Assembly (NCBI RefSeq): GCF_907164915.1
Contig: NC_061870.1
Coordinates: 2,563,273-2,627,272 of the forward strand
Direction of reading: 5' to 3'
Source of the DNA: Impatiens glandulifera
Taxonomy: Eukaryota; Streptophyta; Magnoliopsida; Ericales; Balsaminaceae
DNA: 64,000 nt
Positions 34,436-46,466 of the stretch are shown in pieces (position 1 is the first letter of the stretch; the number at the start of each line of letters is the position of its first letter). The notes beneath the pieces are model-generated. The model made no database searches. It was not told the DNA's origin and saw only the letters and a program-made list of their open reading frames with translations. The translations under genes were made by a program, and so were the position numbers.

Positions 34436-35425
34436 CAGGCTCGGCCTAAAGACAATGCAATCCACTCGCATAGGGCCCAAAATTTCCAAATTTTTAGTAT
34501 ATAATATTATTATATTTATTATTAATTATATATTATAAAATATTTTTTAACGTATAATATCATAATCCTTTATATTTATTTATTCTTTTTATATTTATTT
34601 CCTTATAATACGCTAACTTTTTATCTCCATATTATATATAATAATATATTTTTTTTCTCTCTCCATATTATATAATAATATATATTACTTATTTCTTTTT
34701 CTATTATATATAATATAATAATTTTTTCCCTATAATAAATTTTTCTCTCTCATATAGTAATATATTAATTTTTTCTCTCTCGTAAATATTTTATTATTTT
34801 TTATCTTTTAATATTAGGCTCATTTCATATTTATTCTTATTGTATTATCACTTTTATATTCCTAACCATAATTATATTATTTATATTTTAATTACTTTTC
34901 TTCTTTAATAATTTACATTTTTTTATCATAAATCTAACCTTAATTGTGCAAATCATTTTGAGATTACATTTTAATACTCTTAAATTAATTTTTTTATTTG
35001 TTCTTATTTTTATGTTTATCTTCATAATCTCTTCTCATTTTAAAATATATATTATATATTTTTTTCATTATAAAGACATCATACACAATATATCACGAAT
35101 GAATTAGTTATGATATCAACTAAAAAATAGTGTTTAGAGTATAATGACTTAATTGAAAATTTTGCATCAAAAAATACAAAGAGGAGTATTTTTGTTGAAT
35201 CAAATACTAGTTAATTAATAAATTATTATGGTATATTTTTTTTGTTTACAACTTATTATATTAATATTTTTGATATATATTTTGAATTTTTTTTACACTA
35301 GTTAATATTGTTATATATTAAATTTTATTTTTTATAAAATGCACAATTATTAAATTTATTTTAATTTTATGGGGCCACAAAATTTGAATTTGCATGGGGC
35401 CTCCCAACTCTCGGGGCCGGCCCTG
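34436..35425. mobile_element. hAT-like non-autonomous element
   Basis: A 990-bp AT-rich insertion in a Helitron-like unit with GC-rich ends: CAGGCTCGGCCTAAAG at the left and GGGGCCGGCCCTG at the right (degenerate inverted repeats, typical of 'CAGGGCCGGCCC' plant hAT ends). An 8-bp flank TTCGAACT (34428-34435) and TTCAAACT (35426-35433) matches at 7 of 8. Removing it restores the unit sequence 'gtttcgaactcacaacct'. It has no coding region. Confidence 0.85.
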
Positions 35426-37329
35426 TTCAAACTCACAACCTAAGAAACAAGTACAACTCTTTAATCAACTAAGCTAATAACACTTTATATTTTTAATTCA
35501 ACATCAAATTTGATGAACGCGAGATGTTGTAACAATATAAGTTCAACTTTTTAACTAACAAATATATATATATATGCTTAATTTTGAAAGTGTCTGGATT
35601 GTCGGGTCGAGAGTTGTGGTTAATTTGGATATATATGAGAGTAAATGGATACTTGAGTCGGATTCTGGGTTGACGTGCCCAAAAACTTAAAACGGTTAAA
35701 AATGAATTTAAAAATGTTATAGGTATGTTTCAAACTCGCAACCTAACAAAACAAGTATAACTCTTTAACCAACTAGGCTAATAACACTTTATATTTTTAA
35801 TTCAACACCAAATTTGATGAACGCGGGACGTTGTAACAGTATAAGTTCAATTTTTTAACTAACTAATCTATATATATATATATATAATGATGCTTAATTT
35901 TGAAAGTGTCCAGATTACCGGGTCGAGAGCTTTGGTTAATTTGGATATATATGTGAGAGTAAATGGATACTTGGGGTCGGATTCTGGGTTTACCCGCCCA
36001 TAAACTTAAAACGATTAGAAATAAAATTAAAAATATTATAGGTATGTTTTGAACCCGTAACCTAACAAAACAAGTACAACTCTTTAACCAACTAGGCTAA
36101 TAAAACATTATATTTTTAATTCAACACCAAATTTGATGAACGCGGGACGTAGTAACAATACAAGTTCAATTTTTTAACTAACTAATATATATATAGTGAT
36201 GCTTAATTTGTAAAGTGTTCGAATTGCCGGGTCGAGAGCTGTGGTTAATTTGGATATATATCTGAGAGTAATTGGATACTTGGGTCGGATTTTGGGTTGA
36301 CCCGCCCATATATTTAAAACGATTAAAAATAAAATTAAAAATGATATAGGTATGTTTAGAACTCGCAACCTAACAAAATAAGTATAACTCTTTAACCAAT
36401 TAGAATAATAACACTTTATATTTATAATTTAACACCAAATTTGAATAACGTGAGACGTTGTAACAATATAAGTTCAACTTTTTAACTAACTAATCTATAT
36501 ATATATATAATAATGCTTAATTTTGAAAGTGTCCGGATTGCCGGGTCGAGAGTTATGGTTAATTTGGATATATATGTGAGAGTAAATGGATACTTAGGTC
36601 GGATTTTGGGTTGACCCGCCCATTAACTTAAAATGGTTAAAAATAAAATAAAAAATGTTATAGATATGTTTTGAAATCGCAACCTAACAAAACAAGTACA
36701 ACTTTTTAACCAACTAAGCTAATAACACTTTTTGTTTTTAATTCAACACCAAATTTGATGAACGCGGGACGTAACAATATATTTTTATCCGTGTGCATCG
36801 CACGAGCATCTTCTTATTTTTAATTCAACAATAAATTTGATGAATGCGGGACGTTGTAACAACATATTTTTATCCGTGCATCGCACGGGCATCTTCTTAG
36901 TATTTATTAATTAAATATTTATTTTTTCTCTCTCCTTTTTTTTATCAATTAATTAATGAATTTATTTATTTTTATTTATTTTTTATTTCTCTATTCTTTT
37001 GTCTTATATTAATATATGATTATATGTATATTTCGAACTCGCAACCTAACAAAACAAGTACAACTCTTTAACCAACTAAGCTAATAACACTTTATATTTT
37101 TAATTCAATACCAAATTTGATGAACACGGGACGTTGTAACAATATAAGTTCATGTTTTTAACTAACTAATCTATATATATAATGATTTTTAATTTTGAAA
37201 GTGTCCGAATTGCCGGGTCGAGAGCTGTGGTTAATTTGGATATATATGTGAGAGAGTAAATAGATACTTGGGTCGGATTCTGGGTTGACCCGCCTATAAA
37301 TTTAAAACGGTTAAAAATAAAATTAAAAG

Positions 37330-38784
37330 ACGAATGATGCCACAAAGCTAGACATTGTCCGCAATCACATCTCAAAAGAGGCAAGAACGTTGCATGAATC
37401 ATATTTGCAGAATCGCAACCAAAAGGTAGCCTTGACGTGGGATGCATTCAAGAGGGATCTCTTGCTGCGATTCGGTCGCAGGCCATTGTACAGCGCCAAG
37501 CCGCCGCTACTGCCCAAACCATGCATTGTTAACACGGTCTGGCCGAGCACAAACCGGACAACCGATCCCAAGGAAGACCGGCGTTATACTTGCAATGAAA
37601 ATCGGGAGCCCAATCATAAGTGCAAATCCAAATTGTTCATGGCCCCGGCTAATCAGCAAGAAGTCCAAGAACTCGTTCAAGAACCCGTCCAAGAATCAGG
37701 TTTTTATGACCCCACCTTTGTTGCTTGAGATAGGGGACGAACGTGTCAATACATTGCACACTTTCATGGTCCAGCAAGGTACCCCTCGGTCGCGGGTCAA
37801 CATAATACAAGACAACCAACTAGAAAAGGCCTTGGAAAATCATAATGTTGCTGCCATGGTACAAATAAAGAGGAAGAATGAATGCCAAAGTATTTCACTT
37901 GTTTTGGAATACACTCTAGAAAATTTCCAACAAATAATCAAAGGGCTCAACCAGCAACCCAACAACCGACCACCAGTTAGGAAGTAGTTAGAAGACATGG
38001 CTATGTTGTTTCACATGTGTTGCTGGTCTGGATAAAGAACTGGGCTTGGTTGTTTGAAGACATTCTAGAGTATGTCCGGAAAAAAAATGGCCTTTTTGCT
38101 GCACCTGGCGTGTTGGGCCGAAGAAAGGGCCGATGGTGGAGCAGGAAGACCAAGAGCTTCTAAGAAATGCGGTCCTAGACGCCGACACTTGCTGGACTTG
38201 CTGAAGTCCGACCGAATTCTTTGAAATTTTGAGCATGCGCATTAGAGGCTCGACAGACTTGGCAGACCACGGTCTTTTTCGTCGAGGGCGACGAATTTTG
38301 AAGGGGGAGATAATGTTAGGGTCTAAAATCAAGGCCTCGGTCCTAGAATAATTCCAGCAACCTTTCTCGGCACCCGATCTCGGTCATATGGTGCACATGG
38401 GCCAGATTTCTGTTTTGTTGTATTAATATTTTGTTTTGCTTTCCTTTTCTATATTTACAAACCGAATTCTGTTATTTTCTAGTATTTGTTGTAACCGAAT
38501 ATTCTGGGACAAGACATCACTTATATAAGGCTGGTCTTTCTTCCCCAAGGACCCATGAATAGAATAATGAAGATATGAACTTCGACCCCGTTCGTCTATT
38601 ATTATGGACTATTTGGTATAGACCAACAGTATTTTCTCTTCGCACCCTTGGTTCTTCTATCCCTCCCCCCAAATTCTCTATCAAAACCTTTCGCTGCCCT
38701 TTGATTATAGAATTTCCACCGGTCCTAAGATCAAGAACTTGATTCTTGAACCCATAAACACATCTTACGAAACAAGTCGTAACA
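37330..38784 (+). mobile_element. 5'-truncated LTR retroelement (Ty3-type gag remnant, 3' LTR)
   Basis: Inserted in the last Helitron-like unit. The internal part encodes gag pieces: TWDAFKRDLLLRFGR (near 37437), a knuckle-like CNENREPNHKCKSKLF (near 37590), then a Gln/Glu-rich segment and an unrelated tail to about 37987. A purine tract AAGGGGGAGA (38301-38310) directly precedes the 3' LTR (38314-38784; 471 bp), which begins TGTTAGGGTC and ends GTCGTAACA. The right flank resumes the unit at 'gtatgttttgaa'. The 5' LTR and the left target copy are missing, and there is no RT or integrase, so it is a defective, truncated element. Confidence 0.8.
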
Positions 38785-38935
38785 GTATGTTTTGAAATCG
38801 CAACCTAACTAAACAAGTACAACTTTTTAACCAACTAGGCTAATAACACTTTTTTATTTTTAATTCAACACCAAATTTGATGAACGCTGGACGTTATAAC
38901 AATATATTTTTGTTGTGCATCGCACAGGATCTTCC

Positions 38936-40000
38936 TAATATATACAATTAATTTAAATTTATACTTCTTCACATATATCACAATCACTCCCTCATCTAAA
39001 ACAAATATAATTCACTCAAATTTTCATTTTCAATGATTCAAACTTTAGTCTGGAATGTGGAAGATGATCACTTTAAAATTAAACCATTTTGAATTGATAA
39101 ATTTTATTTTTAATTATATATATATTTATATTTTGTAACCTAACAAATATCAAAATATTAATTTTTTTATAATATTTTGATATTTATTAGTAAGCTAAAA
39201 GTTTTTTTTCCAGTATGAATAGGTTACCATATTATATATATAATAATTATATATATTATAAAATAATTAATAGAATTATTAATATATATATATATATAAC
39301 TAATTATTAAAAAGAATTCTAGTGAATATATATATACATATAAGTTTAAAAAATAAATAAAATAATAGTAAAATAATAATTTAATTAAAAAATATGAAGA
39401 TAAGTAAAATCTATTAATGTAAAGGGTGATAAATAATAAAATATTAATTTTAATTTATTTAAATAAATTCTGAATTAAGTTGTAAAATATGATGTTATAT
39501 ATAAAATATAATGTTATATATAATATATAATTATATAGATTATAAAATAATTAATATAAATATATATATATATATATATATTTAAAAGAGAAACAGCCTT
39601 CCTATAATATTTTTGAAGTTTCATAAATAATTAAGCATTAATTAAATTTTTCAACTTATTTTTTTATTAAATAAAAAATATAATTTAAGAAAACTTTTAA
39701 TAAAATTCAGGAACTAAGATTAATCTTTTATAATATTTGAGTTGAGTTATAATATATATATTTGTAGAGTGAAAAGGTGAATTTACAAGCTTCATAAAAA
39801 CAAAAATAAAACATTTCAAACAATACTAAATATCTGTCATATTAAAGTAGCATTCCAAATTACCACTTTACATGAACAATACAAGTTTATATATATAACC
39901 TAGTAAAACCAAATTATGAAACCTCCTTGAAATATATGTTTCATAACCAAATATGTTGCATGATTCTTTTCACGTAGGCATAACATTGATATATATATAA
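38936..40000. repeat. AT-rich repeat, second copy of the 32404-33560 type, and gene 3' flank
   Basis: From 38936 to about 39600 the sequence parallels 32760-33560 (same 'cacatatatcacaatcac' unit, 'tgattcaaactttagtct' tRNA-like stretch, 'aaaaagaattctagtgaa' block). From about 39600 to 40000 is the A/T-rich 3' flank and probable 3' UTR of the kinase gene. No other gene is seen. Confidence 0.6.
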
Positions 40001-41751
<1,751 letters not shown>

Positions 41752-42178
41752 CTTGAGTACTGAATCCTTTTGCCAGTTAGAGTTTTGCTGAGTCGTGGCT
41801 TTCAGCAATTCATTGTTTTAGAGCAAAACAAGCAGCTTCATTGTTTGACAGGTATATTTTTTTCTATGTTAGGGAGATTATTTAGCTCAATCATGGGAAG
41901 AATCGAAGGAATAAAGATTTCGGTCAAAACAAGGCTTCAAATGAGCTGTTTGTTTAATGAATTCTTCTTTTTGGACGGCACTTGGGCCTTGGCAGATTAT
42001 TTTAACTCTTATATTATTATTTAAAATAAATCGCCTCTCAATCTTTTAGAAAGATTATCAATGTATCTTTTATCAAAAAAATATATATATATATATATAA
42101 ATGTTCAAACTAAAAGCTCTCTAATTAAAATAGTTGACTTTTGACCCACTATTTATTTTAATTGTTACTTTTTCATCA
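41752..42178. promoter_or_regulatory. upstream region of the kinase gene
   Basis: Minus-strand 5' flank. About 75 bp upstream of the ATG an in-frame stop is followed by open but ATG-less sequence, which fits a 5' leader. A short TA microsatellite lies at about 42080-42100. No specific promoter motif is convincing. Confidence 0.35.
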
Positions 42179-43409
42179 TCTATATATATATATAATGATG
42201 CTTAATTTTTAAAGTGTTCGGATTGTCGGATCGAGAGCTGTGGTTAATTTGAATATTTATGTGAGAGTAAATGGATATTTAGATAACGGTTAAAAATAAA
42301 TAAAAATGTTATTTGTAAGTTTCGAACTTGCAAAAATAAATAAAAATGTTATTTGTAGGTTTCGAACTTGCAACCTGACAAAATAAGAACAACCCTTTAA
42401 CCAACTAGGCTAACAACACTTTATATTTAAGATTCAACACCAAATTTGATGAACGCAAGACATTTTAACAATAAAAGTTCAAATTTTTAACTAACTAATC
42501 TATATATATATAATGATGCTTAATTTTTAAAGTGTTCGGATTGCCAGGTCGAGAGCTGTGGTTAATTTGGATATTTATGTGAGAGTAAATAGATACTTGG
42601 GTCGGATTGTGGGTTGACCCGCCCATAAACTTAAAACGGTTAAAAATAAATTTAAAAATGTTATTTATAGGTTTCGAACTTGCAACCTAACAAAATAAGT
42701 ACAACCCTTTAACCAATTAAGATAACAACACTTTATATTTAAAATTCAACACCAAATTTGATAAACGCGAGATATTTTAATAATAAAAGTTCAAATTTTT
42801 AACTAACTAATCTATATATATATATATATATATATATAATGATGCTTAATATTTAAAGTGTCTGGATTGCCGTGTCGAGAGCTGCGGTTAATTTGGATAT
42901 TTATGTGAGAGTAAATGGATACTTGGGTCGGATTGTGGGTTGACCCGCCCATAAACTTAAAACGGTTAAAAATAAATTTAAAAATATTATTTGTAGGTTT
43001 CGAATTTGCAACCTAATAAAACAAGTACAATCTTTAACCAAATGTGATTGAGATGTGGTTTGTCGAGGGATAATAGACCAGTATTATTTGAAAGTGGTTA
43101 AAAAATATGAATCAAATATTTAATTGACCAAAGTGTGAGGTCACGACGCTAATTATTAAAAAATATGAATCAAATATTTGATTGACAAAATGAAAGTGTA
43201 AAGTCACGAAATGAGAGATTCATTCAGAAAAAATATGTGATGAAACATGTGGAAAAATAAGTTATTTTATCGAAGTGAATAAAATGTGAAATAAGAGCGT
43301 TATATTTTTTATTTTAATAATTTTAAACATTGAATAAATATTATTATAATTTTTTTAATTTATTTTATTTTTATCCTTATATGTGTGAATCGCACGAAAA
43401 TTTTCCTAG
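42179..43409 (+). mobile_element. non-autonomous Helitron-like element
   Basis: Starts TCTATATATATATATAATGA after an A (42178) and ends CTAG before a T (43406-43410), as expected for A/T insertion without TSD. A hairpin-capable GTGTGAATCGCAC lies at 43384-43396, about 10 bp before the end. It holds three repeats of the family unit (near 42182, 42502 and 42822), each with 'gggttgacccgcccataaac' and a tRNA-like stretch, then a 'gaccaaagtg...aggtcacg' region shared with 52650-53770. No coding capacity. Confidence 0.65.
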
Positions 43410-43633
43410 TTGCTTATTATGATTATTAATTTTTTGCTGTAAAATATTTTATTTTTCCTATCTATATACTATTTTCTATTTTTTTTTGCAAAAAAAAATC
43501 ATAATTGAATTATTTGTGATGTATATATATCGGTAGGGCGAGTCACAGATAATTTGTATATATATAATTTATATATATATATATATTAATGAAAATAGCA
43601 CATTATTTATTTTATTTGTAAAAATAATTTATA

Positions 43634-43680
<47 letters not shown>

Positions 43681-43883
43681 TGAGATCGAACCATTGATAG
43701 AAAAACTATTAATGACCCTTTTTAAATGTTTGAGGAGAAATTTGTGTTAAAAAATAATATAAGAGTTAAAAGTTAGTATCAAAATAATCGGAGGGCCACC
43801 TAGATAATTAACTATAATATAAGAGTTAAAAGTTAGTATCAAAATAATCGGAGGGCCACCTAGATAATTAACTCTTACTTTTA
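43410..43883. repeat. TA-rich stretch and perfect 60-bp tandem duplication
   Basis: A TA microsatellite lies at 43639-43677. Two identical copies of a 60-bp unit (TATAATATAAGAGTTAAAAG...) follow at about 43754-43813 and 43814-43873, ending 'tagataattaact'. This duplicate ends about 10 bp before the MULE left terminus. Confidence 0.8.
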
Positions 43884-44074
43884 GGAAAATTTGATTAAAT
43901 GGTCCTCATAATAGGCATAATTCCAAAAAAGGCCCAAACTTTACAAAAATGGTCTTTTTACCCTGTGAAATGTCGTTTTTGCACCCGACAACACATTTAT
44001 CGCTAATGTGCAATCATTACAGTTGCGAGAATGCATTACACAATTCTCGCATCTGTAATGATTGCACATCATCT

Positions 44075-44116
44075 TGCGAGCATTACACGATTCTCGCACA
44101 TCGTGTAATGCTCGCA
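44075..44116. repeat. perfect 16-bp palindrome in the MULE arm
   Basis: TGCGAGCATTACACGA (44075-44090) and its exact reverse complement (44101-44116) flank a 10-base loop. Related half-sites ('gcgagaatgcattacac', 'gtaatgattgcacat') surround it. The right arm has the same arrangement with a few mismatches at about 51770-51912. Confidence 0.9.
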
Positions 44117-44301
44117 CATCAGATAATATAAATTGTTCAAATTCGATTTCTTCACTCTCCTTCTCTTTCTCCTTCTCCTTCTCTCTCGCTCAACAAAACC
44201 TAGTTCTGATTTCTTAATCTCTCTTCTTCTTCTCCCTCGCCTCTCTCGCTCAACAACGACAGGTTTTTTCGATTTGCAGGAAAAAGGGAGAGTTTGCAGG
44301 G

Positions 44302-44740
44302 ATGGCTCCAAAGACACCGCGAGTGACCAGGAACTCGGAATTGATCTGGGGAGTGGGCAAATTCTCCCATTCTAAGATGTACCACAAGAGAGGACTCTGG
44401 GCCATCAAGACCAAGAACAGTGACACATTCCTTCAACACGAGAAAGTTGAACCCTAAACAAGCGCATCATTAACAAGCGTACACCCAAACCCATAAAGCA
44501 AAGGTACTGCAAAATGGATGCTTTATTTATTTTCATTTTTAATCTTCCTAGTAGACTATGATTCTTTTCGTTTGTCAATCTCTCTAGGGCTAGCATTACT
44601 CCAGGGACAATGTTGATTATATTGGTTGGACGATTCAAGGGGCAGAGTGTTGTGTTTCTGAAGCATTACTTTTTGTCACTATTGACGAATTGAACCACAA
44701 CAATTATGTCATTGATTCTGGAGTTGCAAGACCAAAGTTT
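44302..44740 (+). pseudogene. RPL6: 60S ribosomal protein L6 fragment, left arm
   Basis: ATG at 44302 starts [20 protein letters not shown], then [16 protein letters not shown], the N-terminus of plant L6. A frame break after QHEKV is followed in another frame by NKR..NKRTPKPIKQR, an intron starting gtactgcaaaatgg, and the next exon [20 protein letters not shown] (from about 44588) and SVVFLKHYF, after which the frame is lost. The family role is a large-subunit ribosomal protein; this copy is dead. The frame break is shared with the right arm. Confidence 0.9.
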
Positions 44741-45270
44741 GTAAATTCTTAATATTTTGAATGACAACCCATTTAACATCATTCAATAAATAATACCTTT
44801 ATGACAAGGTAGTAAATACTTAATTGAAATTTGTTTGCTGAATATTTATTGAAATACTGATTGCAAAGAGAGATTAACAAACTTTTGCTTCAAAAGATGA
44901 CATTAAATTTAACTTCAAAATTAATAGTTACCACTAATAAAATCAGAAACAAAGATTGAAATTCTATAATTAGCTCATAAAACACAAAATATCTTATTTC
45001 AATAGCCAATTTTTGAAATGCAAACAAAACTCTCTAAAAAGATGGCAAGCTACATTCAAGAAATTAAAAGTCATTCAATAAATCATCAACTGACAAAATC
45101 CTCTCAATATTATACCTCAGAAACAAGCTTAACATCCTGAAGGAAACTCAGTTCCATGTTATAATCTCATACCACACAACTTCACATGAAATTTCATTAT
45201 CAATCAAATAAAAGCTAACAAGATAAGAAAAAAAACAAAGGATAAATGACTAAGGCATATCATTTCCCCT
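44741..45270. other. spacer between the two RPL6 arms
   Basis: AT-rich sequence without genes. The part next to 45270 is probably 3' UTR and flank of the right-arm RPL6 copy. No repeat of the TIR is present here. Confidence 0.5.
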
Positions 45271-45921
45271 CTAAAATACGAACTCATGAGGTTTCATGCC
45301 AGCCTTAAGCGAGAATCTGGCACCAAGATAAGCCTTCAAATCTGTAACACCTTCAATAGATTGTAGCAAAGCTGCATCCACAGTTTTTTTATCATCCTTC
45401 TTTTCCTATGGGAAGACATTCTTCTCCTGCATTTACCAACAAGTGTTATTAAAAAAAAAACTCAACCAATTCCTTCAATATCAATATTTAGAAACAAATG
45501 ATGATAAAAAGCAAACCTCTTTCTCTTCCTCAAAAATTCTCCTTCCTTTGTTTCATCAACTTGGCTCGGTCATGCAACTCCAGAATCAATGACATAATTG
45601 TTGTGGTTCATATGAACATTCAAACTTGGCTCGGTCTTGCAACTCCACAATCAACCTTTTTCTTCCTCTTCTCAGATTTTTTTGTACTTATCATCAAACT
45701 TATCAACGTTCACAGCAGATATGTCCACCTTAGTAGAGGTTGCAATCACATACGATTGATTAACACGTCTTAGTGGAACACCATTGATCTTGAATGGCCC
45801 TACACGTATTTATATAAAAGAAAAGTTGTACTCTTTCTCTCCTTCTAGGCCAAACTAATAATGTGGGTTGAATGCATTTCACACAATAGGCAAAAAAGAA
45901 TGAAAAGATAGATCATCACTA

Positions 45922-46053
<132 letters not shown>

Positions 46054-46129
46054 TCATAGTCTATTAGGAAGATTGAAAATGGAAATAAATAAAGCATCCA
46101 TTTTGCAGTACTTAGCTTTATGGGTTTGG

Positions 46130-46448
46130 GTTATTAAAATAAATATAAATTATGTTCACATAGGAATGCCTATGTTTTAATTGAGTCTGTACACATGGGA
46201 ATGCCTATATAAGAGTTGTAATAAGTTATATTAGATAACTTGTTGATTAGGGTAAAATAATTTTAATTATAAAGTTATTTTTATTTGTGTTATTATATCA
46301 ATAGTTTAAGGACTATTTTTGTAAGAGATATATTGTATCAGTTAATAAGATCGGGAGATGGCCCCGTAGGATCCATTACGTTTTTCATTTCTTGTTCTCA
46401 TATTCAAAAGAATTACACAATTTCTCTACTTGATTCTGAAAGTTAACA
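46130..46448 (+). repeat. Copia 5' LTR
   Basis: Matches 51085-51404 nearly throughout, including 'gatcgggagatggccccgta'. It contains 'cctatataag', a TATA-like site at about 46199-46210; the 3' LTR reads 'cctatgtaag' at the same place. Confidence 0.9.
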
Positions 46449-46463
46449 TGGTATCATAGTAGG
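46449..46463 (+). other. Copia primer-binding site
   Basis: TGGTATCATAGTAGG follows the LTR directly and resembles the complement of the 3' end of initiator tRNA-Met (TGGTATCAGAGC type) with one early mismatch. Confidence 0.75.
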
Positions 46464-46466
46464 ATG

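Larger units (their letters stand above)
33955..38935 (+). mobile_element. array of about 310-bp Helitron-like repeat units
   Basis: Seven or eight head-to-tail units start near 33960, 34257, 35560, 35868, 36185, 36497 and 37168, with one 5'-lacking unit near 37030. Each opens with 'ctatatatataatgatgctt', then 'gtgtccggattgccgggtcg', 'gggttgacccgcccataaa', a tRNA-like stretch and 'caccaaatttgatgaacgcg'. Some end with a hairpin (CCGTGCATCGCACGG, 36874-36888) followed closely by CTTAG or CTAA. A TC start, 3' hairpin and CTRR-like end without TSD suggest a non-autonomous Helitron family that expanded in tandem. No Rep/helicase gene is present. Two younger insertions interrupt it. Confidence 0.6.

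Noticed and set aside
41770..42024. 84-codon plus-strand open frame
   Set aside because: Lies antisense in the 5' flank of the kinase gene, without recognisable domain.
44069..44317. Arg-rich minus-strand frame over the left MULE arm
   Set aside because: It is the antisense of a CT-rich leader of the captured RPL6 gene.
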